A stretch of DNA of 64,000 nt from Bufo bufo (Eukaryota; Chordata; Amphibia; Anura; Bufonidae). The first letter of the stretch is position 1. Every line of letters starts with the position of its first letter. Of the stretch, positions 11,669 to 22,330 are shown piece by piece. The notes beneath the pieces were generated by a model. The model was not told where the DNA came from. It did no database searches and worked only from the letters and a program-made list of their open reading frames with translations. The stretch lies in the NCBI RefSeq assembly GCF_905171765.1, contig NC_053390.1, positions 142,494,968 to 142,558,967 on the forward strand, given 5' to 3'. The translations under genes were made by a program, and so were the position numbers.

Positions 11669-12280
11669 CAGGGTGAGTCAAAAGTCACAGTACACCCTTT
11701 TATTTCAGAAAGAAAAGGAAAGGTGAAATAGCTGACTACACCAGAAAGTAATGGGTGAGGGGGTCTATCTTTTGTCCGGCACATGTCCACCATCTTGAAA
11801 GCCGCCATACTGGATCAAGGCCAAATTTTTCCAAAGGGAAGGAGGTCATGTAGCATATCAAAGAAGACCAGAATTTTCACTTTGATATGCTACATGACCC
11901 CCTTCCCATTGGAAAAAATTGCCCTTGATCCAATATGGCGGCTTTCAAAATGGCAGACATGTTTATTAATATATTTTATGCACATATCTTATATAGCGCT
12001 ACTACAGACATTAGCATTAAGCTGTCCCCAATGGGACTCACAATCTAGGTTCCCTATCAGTATGTCTTTGGAGTGTGGGAGGAAACCGGAGTACCCGCAG
12101 AAAACCCACCCAACGGGGGTTTCACGGGGGAACATACAAACTCCATGCAGATGTTGTCCTTCTGGACATAGCCTAAAAGATAGGCCCCCTCACCCATTAC
12201 TTGCTGGAGTATTCAGATATTTCATTTTCCCTTTTGTTTCTGAAATAAAAAGAGTGTCCTGTGACTTTTGACTCACCCTC
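11669..12280. mobile_element. TA-flanked mariner-like foldback element
   Basis: A 612-bp element whose ends are inverted repeats of CAGGGTGAGTCAAAAGTCAC (right end GTGACTTTTGACTCACCCTC), each bordered by TA, with the inverted similarity running on through ttttatttcagaaa for about 45 bp. The interior folds back again: ccatcttgaaagccgcc...ttggatcaaggcc is mirrored around 11895-11950. The right half has been enlarged by a SINE-like copy at 11961-12165. There is no open frame of transposase length, so this is a non-autonomous member. Mariner assignment rests on the TA borders only. Confidence 0.75.
11961..12165. repeat. SINE-like dispersed repeat, copy 2
   Basis: Second copy of the 5844-6095 repeat, sharing ctcacaatctaggttccctatcagtatgtctttggagtg (given here only as a landmark at about 12038-12076) and the ccatgcagatgttgtcc end. 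It sits inside the foldback element 11669-12280 and so inserted after it. Confidence 0.65.
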
Positions 12281-12282
12281 TA

Positions 12283-14443
12283 TATCCTTAAACTCAGGTT
12301 CTCCTGTATCCAGAGCTGTCCAGATACAGTAGTTTAGAAGACCTGACAGAGCTGCTTTAATGAAGACCTGGAACCTATCCTTTGTTTTAGTAACTAGATG
12401 CATCCTCTTTGTGAAAACAATTCTGGAGCATCGATTCTTATGGCGGGGAAGTCTCTGCAAAGTCTGACACTGGCAGCACTCATTGGATAATGTCAGACCG
12501 TGCAAGGACACCCCCCCCCCCCCCCAACTGGTAACACCCAGCTAGACTTTCATTGCAAACTGCTAGCAATTCAATCTTAATTTGTAGATGGAACAATAAA
12601 TCAATGGCATAACACAGACATATCAGGAGAGGTAAAATATTGTATTTATGTTTATCAGATACCACTAAGTGGTTAACTGCATACCTACTATAAACTGGGT
12701 ATAGATATAAGATGGAAACTTGCGATCAGATGGATAACTGATTAGTTGTCCAACAACAAGTCTCCTAATAGAATTACAAATGTATATGACCATGTACACT
12801 CAGAGGTGTTCAGATGTAAAAATGAAACACACGTGGGTGGTCTTGAAAATCCAGGGGCACAGGGCAAATGCAGGATTTTTTTCAAGGAGACAGGTTGAAA
12901 ACAATTTGATAGGCTGCTGTCACAATGGTTTGTTTTAGCATTCTTGAGAGGATTTGAAGTTTTCTTTTTTAGGTGACAACCACTAGCTCCAGATGTTGTA
13001 TAGAAGTCTATGGGAAATATTAAACACAGGACAAACATTTTTTTTTTGTAGTGGTGTTTTCTCACCCTCAAGGTGCGTTTTTGAGTCAATTGTTTATTTC
13101 AATTTGCAACATAATCTGGCTCTAGCATTTTGTCCCCTCGTTGTCTGGTATTTTTCACCAATAGACCCCCATTGCTTCTTTTTGTTTTATTTCTTTGTAG
13201 CTTCCAAAAAAAATTTCAATATGTGTTGACATTTTAGAAAGGTGTTTTGGCATTGAGTTTTTTTACTAATGCTTTTTTCCCAGACAGCTCTACAAAGGAG
13301 ATTATTACACGGGGCACTAATATATCAAAAAGGTCTTTTAAAATACCATGCACTAATACACACTTTATGGGCAAAAACTACTCCAAAAAAGGCTACCAAA
13401 AAGGCTCATCAACTCAGGCGTTCTCTAGGCCTTTTAATATAGAACCAACTTTGGCTGGACTTTTGTGCATGCTGCACTTCCCCATTCCCTTACCTCAGTA
13501 GGCTGAGCAGATGACGGTTATTGGGCTAAAAGTTTTTTTTTCCTGGAGAGGAGACTGGGATCCTTACTTTAAAGCCTTCCCTGTCATGCTAACAATAGTA
13601 GTCAGCGAATGTTTTCCCCTAGAGCATGAACAGGCAAATCTGTAAAGTACAACGGACTCTGTGTGGTGTCTTGGTGTACTGTACACAGCCATAGGCATTC
13701 ACATTGGCATTCTTACTTCCATTGCTCTGCTCCGTTATTGCAGCAGAACAATGAAAATAATGAAGGTAGTAGATCCATTACATGACAAGGCGGCTGGTGA
13801 ATTCAAACAATCTTCAAAAATGACCAAAGACGTGCAATTTATCTTAATATCTCTCTGCAATACCCAATGGCAGATCTGTCTCGGTAGTGTGCATTAGAAG
13901 CAGTATAACCCAAATCATCTGCATTAAAGTCTATAGCCATATGTGTGCATTACCTTTACTGTCCCTCAGAGGTTAGTTCTTAGTTATATTTCTGGCAGTT
14001 TGAAATCACACAGGGATTGTGTCTCCCTGGACAAATTCTGCTTCGGTTACAAACCGGCTTCTCTCCTAGTTTCCTTGTTAGCAGCACACACTAAACAAGT
14101 CCTCTCTCTTGGCCTGCTTGCTAGGACAGGAATCAAATCCGTTGACTGACTCAGTCGAATCAAATCTGAATCCAAATTTTCAGCAACTCACTCATCTCTA
14201 GTACTGAATAATCTGCAGGAAATATTCATTGCTTCTATATTATTCTGTATAATAGGAGAACCTAGCCTTAGAGGAAACTGAATTACGATAACAAATTATT
14301 ACATTTATAGGGAGCACAAAGTTGTTTTTTATGTAATGTAACATTTTCTATTGAACTATAGAACCTTGGGTTCTGCTTCCACTCATTTTAATTAGATTAT
14401 ATGCAACCTTGAAGCATTACATCTACAGATAACACCAAATTTT
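12283..14443. other. Non-coding stretch without a recognisable gene
   Basis: Only low-complexity features are obvious: a C run near 12510-12526 and short T runs. About 14150-14202 (gtcgaatcaaatctgaatcc...actcatctctag) resembles a terminal segment of the hAT family seen at 25920-25946 and may be a solo end fragment. No open frame resembles a known protein. Confidence 0.45.
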
Positions 14444-14449
14444 ATTTCA

Positions 14450-14605
14450 AGACACTGAGGCTCCTATTGCTTAATCTCTCTTTACTGACAGCCACAGCAG
14501 CAAAGAAAAATGAACCACATTAACATATTGCCATAGCAACAGTCCCTCCCCACACAGTTGCCCCCTATATAATGTCCACCAGTCCTCAGTACTCCCTCTT
14601 TCTTT
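14450..14605 (+). repeat. DIRS left inverted terminal repeat
   Basis: The segment from about 14450 (agacactgaggctcctattgc) to 14605 is the inverse complement of 19764-19916, with landmarks such as cagtccctccccacacagttg and accagtcctcagtactcc. Differences between the two repeats are scattered point changes and small gaps. Confidence 0.9.
14566..14572 (+). promoter_or_regulatory. Candidate TATA box of the DIRS promoter
   Basis: TATATAA lies in the left terminal repeat, about 690 bp before the likely start codon, with possible start-site sequence (tcctcagtactcc) about 12-25 bp downstream. The right terminal repeat carries the mirrored motif near 19790-19796. Position in the terminal repeat fits a DIRS promoter; transcription itself is inferred. 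Confidence 0.45.
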
Positions 14606-15260
14606 GCTGCTGCCACAAGATAAGTATCACACTGGTTTAGCAGCATATATCTCCATTGTATTCTACGGTGTTTTATTGTATTTTATTGTTCTTGCTATTA
14701 TTCTTTGTTGCTGGGGGTGCATACAGTATATATATATTTTATCCTAGGTTATCACCTTATCAGAAGCTTTATTCCAGCTTCCCCTGTCCCTACCTGGAGC
14801 CTGTGTCTCCCCTGCCTGGGGAGGGGGGGGGGGGTAGGTTAGTCATTTCCTTTCTTTCTTTTCCCTTGCAGTTTCGGGCCTCCCTCCCCCACCCCTTCAC
14901 ATCTCATTTGTTTTATTTTTTTCTTCCTCCTCACCCATCTCGCGAGATTGCGGCCGGCAGCGTTGTTTCAGCGGCCATCTTGGTGTAGCCTCTCTGTATA
15001 GGCTCCTCTACTGCTCCGTCTGTTTTTCCCTCTAGCGCAGCTTTTCCTTCTTCTGGTTTTAGCCACGCCTTCCGTCCTGCGCTCCCTTGCCGCCCGCCTG
15101 CCTCTCCACACTTCTCTTCTCTAGCTGGGTGACTACCCACTGTGAGTTTTTTCTCTAACCCTCAGGATTAGCTTTGTCCCCATTAGGCTGTCCCTCAGGC
15201 AGTTCTATTGCCTGCTCGTTACTGGGCATATTGCCATACTGTGCATATACACCTGCCATA

Positions 15261-18200
15261 ATGTCCCACCCTGTTGAGCACCCCACCTCACAGGCTTTGG
15301 AGGCAGGGAGAGACACACAGTTCTCTTCCCCTGCACCTGATGCTGGTAACACCGTCTTCTCAGCAGATGCTTTCCAGCGCTCTGTTTCTGAAGCCATCAG
15401 GGCTGCAATGGGGTCTATGACCCACACCCTCACTAAGTCCATTTCTGATGCCCTCTCAGCTCGCCCTAGTGTTACCAGTGACACGGTACAACCCGACTTA
15501 TGTGCACATAACGCCTCCAGAACCCTTTTGATTGGTGAGTCTAATGCCACCCGAGAGAGCGCGCCATCGCGCAAAAGAGCCTCATCCCGCCAGGCAGAAC
15601 GGGCGAGGAATTGGAAATGTGCCAAAGCACAAACTGAGTTTGAGACCGACTCTGAGATCGGCTCTGAGGAGGAGGCGGGGTTTGAGGATATGGATTTCCC
15701 TGAGGACGAGCTGTCCGATTCTGCCCCTACTGACCCTGCTCCGGCACTCACCTCTGTGCCTCCCGGCGCTTCGTCCTCGGACGCATTGCAGGGGCCTTCT
15801 GGTCTCTTAACCGATCCTCTAGGGGAGCCCCTCTTTGATCCCGATAGTCTCCACCACCCTAGGTTGGCCGAATGGCTTCCCCTCGACCACGTGGCACAGT
15901 ACCTTGAAGCACGTGTCCGTTGCCCTCTGACTAAAGAGGCTCGTAATAAATTGAAGGCAGAGTGCCCGAGACCCATAGTGGCAAACAAGGTTTGCGAGAC
16001 ACCGACAGTGGACCCTAAAATGGTCCAGTTTTTATCGAAGTCAGGGTGGAACCCCAGAAGGGGTCTGGAGTCGGCCCTCAAAGCGTGCCAGGACAAGCTC
16101 CTGGACGTTTTCGGACCTTTGGCAAAAATTTTTGAAATGGCGGAAATCGCCAGAGCGGCTAATACATCGGTGGATCCGGAGGAACTCCGGGGGTGGATCC
16201 AACGAGCCATATGCATAGCCGGCAAAGTGAACAGTTCACTGTCAATTGAACGACGTAAGGCTATATTATTTAAGATAGAGCCCAAATTAGTGAATTTGGC
16301 CCTCACTGAGGCCGTGGCACGGGCAGAGGCTCCTACAGTCAACGACCCTTCACTCAACGATCCTCATTCCAGGATGCCAGACAATCGCATGGTTTATTCA
16401 CATCCCGGGGTGCTCCTAGCCGCAGTCCTTTCAGAGGAAGCTCCGGTTTCCGTCGTCCCCTCGGTAAGTGTTCCTCCTCTTCCTTCTTCTCTAGATTGTG
16501 TAGGGGGCAGACTGCGACATTTTTCTCATGCCTGGGAATCAATCACGTCGGACAGTTGGGTGTTGTCCACGATCCGGGGCTTCCAGATAGAACTGGTGCA
16601 GTCCCCGCACCATCTTCGGTCTCCCACACCCATTCCAACTGCCAGGGCCACGTTACGGGCCATAGACAAGGAGCTCACAGACCTCTTTCACAAACGTGCC
16701 ATCAAACTGGTCCCGAACTCTACAGAGGGCCTGCTCAGCAGCATCTTTCTCGTACGGAAAAAAGGGAGGCAGATGCGCCCCGTCATAAACCTCAAACCTC
16801 TGAACAGGTTTGTACGTTACAGGCATTTCAAGATGGAGGGTATTCACCTCCTCAGGGATCTCTTCCTCCAGGGAGATTGGATGGTGAAACTAGATCTAAA
16901 AGATGCCTATCTCACCGTCCCGGTTTCAGTACCTTCCAGAGATCTTCTCCGTTTCCTTTGGAAGGGACAAGTATGGCGTTTCTCTTGTCTTCCCTTCGGC
17001 CTGTCTTTGGCCCCCTGGTGCTTCACCAAGATCATACGCCCAGTTGTGGCTTGGCTCCGCAGTCGTGGGATCAGGTTAATTATATACCTGAACGACATTC
17101 TTCTACTGGCCCATGATCCCACTATCCTTCTCTCGCAGTTACAGGTAACTATGGATCTCCTGTCCCGATTGGGTTTCCTCATCAACTACGAGAAGTCTAC
17201 TCTGACCCCCTCCAGAGACATGGAATTCCTCGGTTTCTCGGTGGATTCCGTCTCATGGACTCTCAGCCTTCCTCAGTCGAAGCTCCGGTCCATCCGCAAG
17301 GAACTACGCAAGACGCTGGCGACCCCTCAGATTACGCTTCGCCATCTGGCGCAGATTATAGGACTCTTTTCCTCCATTCAAGCGGTGTTTCCGGCTCCTC
17401 TCCATTATCGGGCTCTTCAACGCCTGAAACATGCGCACCTTCAGACTGGTGCCTCGTACGCGGATCTGATCTCTCTGGATTCGAAGACTCGAGACGAGTT
17501 GCGTTGGTGGATCTCCAATCTTCAAGCTTGAAATGGGAAGGCGATCTGCGGCCCTCGTCCGGATTTCACGATCGACTCGGACGCCAGCCTACTCAGTTGG
17601 GGAGCCCACTGTGACGGAGTTTCCACCGGAGGATGCTGGTCTCAGGAAGAATCCTCGCTCCATATCAACGCCCTGGAGCTCTTGGCCGGGTCATTTGCCA
17701 TCCGCAGTTTTGCCAAGAACATAGCCAGTGCCAGCATTCGCCTGCGTATGGACAACGTGTCGGCTGTCCGCTATGTCAACTCCATGGGGGGTACCCATTC
17801 GAGCATGTTGTCTCACTTGGCCAAGGAGTTCTGGTCTTTCTGTCTCAACCAGGAGATTACGGTGGTGGCGGAGTATCTGCCTGGTCTGCAGAATGTCCAG
17901 GCGGACTGGAACTCTCGATACCTCAGGGATGGCAGCGATTGGAAGTTAGATGGGCTGGTGTTCTCCGACATCTCCTCCCTCTGGGGTCCATTCTGTATCG
18001 ACCTGTTCGCCTCTCGGCTGAACACTCAGTTACCACGTTTCTTCAGTTGGCGCCCGGACCCAGACGTAGAGGCTGTGGACGCATTCCTGCAAGATTGGCA
18101 CAGACCTCTCCTCTACGCATTCCCACCGTTTCCGATGCTTCCCCGGGTCTTGACTTGGCTGTCAGCAAGCGGAATTGGTGTTGATTGTGCCGTTTTGGAC

Positions 18201-18498
18201 CTCTCAGTCATGGTTTCCTCACCTGCTGGATCTGCTCGTCCTGCCACCATTGCTCCTCCCGGACTACCCAGAACTAATCTTAGACTCCGGAGGCGCGCGA
18301 CACCTGCTGTTGCTGGAGGGATCTCTTCGTCTGCTGGCCTGCAGAATATCGGGCGCTTCTGCCAAGGCGAAGATCTTTCGAACGCGACTAGAAGACTCTT
18401 GGAGGAATCATGGGCCCCGGGCACCAGGAGGGCCTATAGAGCGGACTGGAGATCATGGGCTGGTTAGTGAGTGGCACAAAGTGTGGATCCCCTTTTAG
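15261..18498 (+). pseudogene. DIRS Gag - reverse transcriptase - RNase H polyprotein, broken
   Basis: One frame runs through a Gag-like region (residues about 1-400, conserved stretch FLSKSGWNPRRGLESALKAC near residue 255), then reverse transcriptase (motifs KLDLKDAYL and the active-site box IIYLNDILL at 17082-17105) and, after an in-frame TGA at 17529-17531, RNase H (TIDSDAS, NALEL, RMDNVSAV). The next domain (CIDLFASRLN...FFSWRPDPDVEAVDAF) precedes a frameshift near 18170-18180; similarity then continues in the +1 frame to 18498. The usual YLDD box reads YLND: Asn (codon 17091-17093) replaces the first catalytic Asp, so polymerisation should be lost. ATG 15261 is chosen because it has A at -3 and the upstream extension begins with a non-ATG codon. 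Gag and RT share one frame, whereas many DIRS elements keep them apart. Confidence 0.88.
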
Positions 18499-19288
18499 CC
18501 CCTGTATCGGACGTCCTAGAGTTTTTAACGTCTTTATTCGAGGATGGGAAAGCGTATCGCACCATCAATCTCTTCCGGTCAGCGATTTCTTCCTTTCACC
18601 AAGGTTTCGAAGGATGTCCTGCGGGTCAACATCCCCTGGTATGCCGTCTCCTCAAGGGATCACGAATGTCGCGGCCCCCTCGGCCGCGTTTTTCTTCCAC
18701 CTGGGATGTCTCTTTGGTCTTGGATTTTTTTTACGGCATGGCCGTCTAACTCTTTCTCTGCGCCAGCTTTCGGCCAAGCTAGTTACCCTCTTTTGCCTTA
18801 TTTCTTGCAAGAGGGTTTCTGACGTCAGGGCATTGGATTTCGATGCCAGGTCATTTTCTCCGGATGGGGTCACTTTCAATATTTCCCGCCAGACCAAAAC
18901 ACATATTCGTTCGGTCCCTTATCCCAGTTTTCCGGCCATTCCGACCCTTTGCCCGTTTGCTTGTCTCCAGGAATACGAAGCTAGGACCTCCATGCATAGA
19001 TCTGCTGAGAATTCTCAGTTGTTTCTCTCCTATCGAAGACCGTTGGCCCCTGTTTCTACTCCTACTCTCGCACGTTGGGTTAAATGGAGTATGTCTTTGG
19101 CAAGAGTGGATACCTCCGTGTTCACGGCTCATTCTACTAGGAGTGCAGCTTCCACCTCTATGATGGTTTCTGGGGCTCGTCTGGAGGACATCATGAAGAT
19201 TGCCGACTGGTCTCGGGTTTCGACTTTTAAAGAATTCTACTTTCGCCCTACTCAACATGCCTTTTCTTCTGTTATAGTACAGCTTTAA
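18380..19288 (+). pseudogene. DIRS tyrosine recombinase, broken
   Basis: This enzyme would integrate the circular DNA copy of the element. It begins in a frame overlapping the end of the polyprotein (WAPGTRRAYRADWRSWAG, about 18411-18464), as in other DIRS elements. Two adjacent stop codons (TAG TGA, 18465-18470) interrupt it; the same frame continues (VSDVLEFLTSLFEDGKAYRT) to a stop at 18747-18749, and then similarity shifts to another frame ending at TAA 19286-19288. Catalytic residues are present in the pieces: Arg within CKRVSDVRALD (about 18807-18838), His and Arg of TAHSTR (about 19122-19139) and the Tyr nucleophile of EFYFRP (codon 19238-19240). So the active site is preserved while the frame is broken. 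The exact start cannot be fixed. Confidence 0.88.
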
Positions 19289-19291
19289 ACT

Positions 19292-19390
19292 TGCAATAGG
19301 AGCCTCCGTGTCTTGAAATTTTTTTTTAGGATTTTACTAGTTCATGATGTAAAGTCATGATTTTATGAAAGACACGGAGGCGAGTATTGC
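19292..19390 (+). repeat. DIRS internal complementary region
   Basis: The first part (19292-19318, gcaataggagcctccgtgtc) is the reverse complement of the element's left end at 14444-14470. The second part (19328-19390) is the reverse complement of the right end at 19899-19961. Joined, they represent the circle junction of the two termini, the template feature used in the DIRS replication model. It begins just after the recombinase stop codon. Confidence 0.9.
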
Positions 19391-19763
19391 CCACCCTGTT
19401 TGTATTTTCCCTCCCTTGGGTTACTGCTTATTTATTACGTACCTTTTCATTTATGATAATCCATGTTTCTGTTGACTTGTTGACGTGTTTGCACGTTTTG
19501 TACGGATGGAACATTTCCTTTCATGCATTTTATTCTCTTTGCAGGATGAGTATGCTGTTGGTTTACGTCCAAATGTTCCTGTGGGGTAACCTCTTCCTGT
19601 TCCAGTTCGTCAATTGCGAATTCAGAAGAGTGCGCCCTTGATCCTTGTGTTCCGGAGGACGGTTCAGTTGATGTCCCTCCCTGGTTTCCGGTTCTTCTGG
19701 TTTCAGTTTCATGACGTTCGGGTTGGAGTGTCCAGTGTCCGTTCCGGTTGAGGTGGCATACGC

Positions 19764-19961
19764 CAAGAAAGAGGAAGTACTGAGGACTGGTGGATATTAT
19801 ATAGGGGGCAACTGTGTGGGGAGGGACTGTTGCTTTGGCAATATGTTAATGTGGTTCATTTTTATTTGCTGCTGTGGCTGTCAGTAAAGAGAGATTAAGC
19901 AATACTCGCCTCCGTGTCTTTCATAAAATCATGACTTTACGTCATGAACTAGTAAAATCCT
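19764..19961 (-). repeat. DIRS right inverted terminal repeat with extension
   Basis: Inverse complement of the left repeat up to about 19922, then an extra 39 bp (tcataaaatcatgactttac...) present only on the right side and mirrored in the internal complementary region. Such unequal termini are normal for DIRS elements. Confidence 0.88.
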
Positions 19962-20477
19962 ACAATTAGCTCAGGTGCTGCTCCAGGTCTAGCTGCTGCT
20001 GCTGGTGAGCATTTCTTCACTAACCCATTGTTATGTATAATTTTATGTTTTCATCCTTTAATCCACATATGTACAAACTATGAAGTGTGAGATTCCCCTA
20101 TCCCATGCACCTGACATGACAACCAACACATATCTCATAATAGACTGTTGGGCACTTGACAACACCTCGGCAAATCCCGTAACACTTAATGCACATGCGC
20201 AGCTGGACGTGACGTTAGACGCCGTCCGCTCAATGCTTCTAGTACTCCCGTATTTCCGCAATACCCTACGTGCATGCGCGCGCTGGACGTGACGTCAGAC
20301 GCCGTCCGCCCGGCACACTTAAATGCGAAGTGCTCACTATAGCGCTTACACGCCATCCTCCTGTGAAAGTTCTGGCAGCCGACATTATGGTAAGCTCCCA
20401 CTGACCACCAATATTGTAATTATAATTGTAATCTGCCCCTGCTTACATTGCTTTACCTGATATACCTTGATATACCA
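19962..20477. other. Non-coding stretch with GC-rich direct repeat
   Basis: Between the DIRS end and the CR1 fragment. It includes a pair of about 36-bp GC-rich direct repeats annotated at 20194-20309; nothing else was recognised. Confidence 0.5.
20194..20309 (+). promoter_or_regulatory. Candidate promoter: duplicated CRE-containing GC-rich block
   Basis: Two copies of catgcgc-gctggacgtgacgt-agacgccgtccgc lie at 20194-20229 and 20273-20309, 80 bp apart. The second contains a perfect TGACGTCA (20290-20297), the first TGACGTTA (20210-20217). CpG density is unusually high for this window. It may be the promoter or 5' region of an unrecognised retroelement or of a small host transcript. This is inference only. 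Confidence 0.35.
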
Positions 20478-20533
20478 TAGAAACATAGAATGTGTCTGCC
20501 CAATGTACTGAATACTATGAATAGCCCTTGGCC

Positions 20534-21795
20534 CTATCTTATATGAAGGATGGCCTTATGCCCATCCCATGCATGCTTAAACTCCTTCACTGTATTTGCA
20601 GCTACCACTTCTGCGGGAAGGCTATTTCATGCATCCAATACTCTCTCAGTAAAGTAATACTTCCTGATATTGCTTTTAAATCTTTGCCCCTCTAATTTAA
20701 AACGATGTCCTCTTGTAGCAGTTTTTCTTCTTTTAAATATTCTCTCCTCTTTTACCTTGTTCATTCCCTTTATGTATTTAAAAGTTTCTATCATATCCCC
20801 TCTGTCTCGTCTTTCTTCCAAGCTATACATGTTAAGGTCCTTTAATCTTTCCTGGTAAGTTTTATCCTGCAATCCATGTACTAGTTTAGTAGCTCTTCTC
20901 TGAACTCTCTCCAAAGTATCAATATCCTTCTGGAGATATGGTCTCCAGTACTGTGCACAATACTCCAAATGAGGTCTCACTAGTTCTCTGTAGAGCGGCA
21001 TGAGCACCTCCCTCTTTCTACTGGTAATGCCTCTCCCTGTACACTCAAGCATTCTGCTAGCATTTCCTGCTACTATAGGACATTGTCTGCCTACCTTTAA
21101 AGGGCTTCTGTCACCCCACTAAACTCTTATTTTTTGCAAATTACCTTGCTACCAGCAAGTAGGGCGCTACTTGCTGGTAGCAGCCGCATCCTCCTATCCT
21201 AAAGACGCCCCCTCCGCATGTTGATTGACAGGGCCAGCGGACGGGATCGTCCTCTGGCTGGTCCTGTCTGCTATCAAGATGACGTCACATCTACACCCGG
21301 TGCAGGCGCATTGAGGAAGGAGCGGCCGAGCGAGCGTCCTCCTCTCAGTGCGCCTGCGCCGACTGAAGACAGGTACGACGCAGGCGCCAGATTTTGAATG
21401 CAAACAGGGCCAGCAGAGAAAGATCCCGTCCGCTGGCCCTGTCAATTAACATGTGCAGGGGGCGTCTTTAGGATAGGAGGATGCGGCTGCTACCAGCAAG
21501 TAGCCGCCCTACTTGCTGGTAGCAAGGTAATTTGCATATTTTAAAAGTAAGTTTTTAACAGAATCTGCTGAACCAAAATGATTAATTACAGTATGTATGC
21601 ATAAATCGCAGTATAGGGATTATAAGTAACCAAAAAAAAAAAAAACTGTTTAGTGGGGTGACAGAAGCCCTTTAAGTCTTCTGAAATAATGACCCCTAAA
21701 TCCCTTTTCTCAGATACTGAGGTTAGGACTCTATCGCTGATTTTATATTCTTGGGTTTTTACGCCCCAGGTGCATTATTTTGCACTTATCCTATA
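20534..21795 (-). pseudogene. CR1 LINE reverse transcriptase C-terminal region, broken
   Basis: The C-terminal part of a CR1 ORF2 protein downstream of the polymerase active site, recognisable by LVRPHLEYCAQYWRPYLQKD, LERVQRRATKLVHG and SLEERRDRGDMIETFKYIKG. A Trp codon has become TGA at about 20627-20629, and the same frame continues to the natural stop at 20534-20536. The upstream part is separated by the TTAA MITE at 21101-21671. No endonuclease or catalytic Asp residues are present in this fragment. Confidence 0.85.
21101..21671. mobile_element. TTAA-flanked foldback MITE inside CR1
   Basis: A 571-bp element with inverted ends AGGGCTTCTGTCACCCCACT, flanked by TTAA at 21097-21100 and 21672-21675. 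The uninterrupted CR1 copy at about 28876-28890 (in opposite orientation) shows a single TTAA at this position, so the empty site is known. The interior is itself palindromic (cctcctatcctaaagacgcccc near 21190 mirrored near 21460). It has no coding capacity. TTAA preference fits piggyBac-type mobilisation. Confidence 0.9.
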
Positions 21796-22325
21796 TTTAC
21801 TTTTCTTAATACTTAATACATACCATACTTTACCTGAAATATCCTGATATACCTTATATCTTGTATTGATATACCTTATTTTACTATATATTCTATTATA
21901 TACCTTATTCTAAATTCCGCAACACAATGGACTACAATTAAGTTGAATTAGACTGTACTGTCTGTTTATATGTATGGGGACCCTCACATCCTTTTGAAAA
22001 AAAATATTACAATAGATGATACTAAACTCTATTCTATTTAATGTATATCTACTGAGTTCCCAGTGTCCCTCGTTACCTTGATTGCAACATACTCTCAAAG
22101 AGACCTCTGGGAAGACCATCAACCTTTACTAAGTTATGGATCTATTTTCTATCATGTATTTTATGCAAATGTTATGTTATTGTATGCACCATTTAACTTT
22201 TATTTGTACAGTATGTACAGAATAGGCCGTAAACAATGTGTAGGATAGACCAAATCATTGGCCAATGGATCCTTGTTAAATTTTGGAAGGAATAAAGAAT
22301 CTTCACTATTGTATACTACAACTAG
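21796..22325. other. AT-rich stretch with short gatatacctta repeats
   Basis: The stretch between the CR1 and hAT fragments contains several degenerate copies of gatataccttat around 21830-21910. No gene was recognised. Confidence 0.5.
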
Positions 22326-22330
22326 TAAAG

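Larger units (their letters stand above)
14444..19961 (+). mobile_element. DIRS-type tyrosine-recombinase retrotransposon, structurally complete
   Basis: A 5.5-kb element with the signature DIRS layout: inverted terminal repeats (left 14450-14605, right 19764-19922 plus a 39-bp extension), a Gag-RT-RNase H reading frame, an overlapping tyrosine recombinase frame and an internal complementary region at 19292-19390 that is the reverse complement of both outer ends joined together. DIRS elements copy through a circular intermediate and integrate by recombinase, so no target duplication is expected and none is obvious. Coding regions carry stops, frameshifts and a reverse transcriptase active-site change, so this copy is inactive although its termini are intact. 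Confidence 0.92.
20478..21795 (-). mobile_element. CR1-type LINE, 5'-truncated, split by a MITE
   Basis: A minus-strand LINE fragment whose 3' end (20478-20500) is made of short repeats of the type ttctatg, typical of CR1. It matches the plus-strand copy at 28554-29538 along its whole length except for an insertion at 21101-21671. The 5' truncation point is near 21795, at the position corresponding to the 'gataagtgcaaaataatgcacc' region of the coding sequence. Confidence 0.85.

Noticed and set aside
13661..14149. Possible host exons in open frames
   Set aside because: No domain, no splice-site pattern that convinces, and no similarity to any protein I recognise.
15155..16357. 400-residue open frame on the minus strand
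   Set aside because: It is exactly antisense to the DIRS Gag region, has no recognisable motif, and is explained by the codon bias of the sense frame.
16496..17116. 206-residue plus-strand frame within the DIRS RT
   Set aside because: Shadow of the RT frame; the RT motifs are in the other frame.
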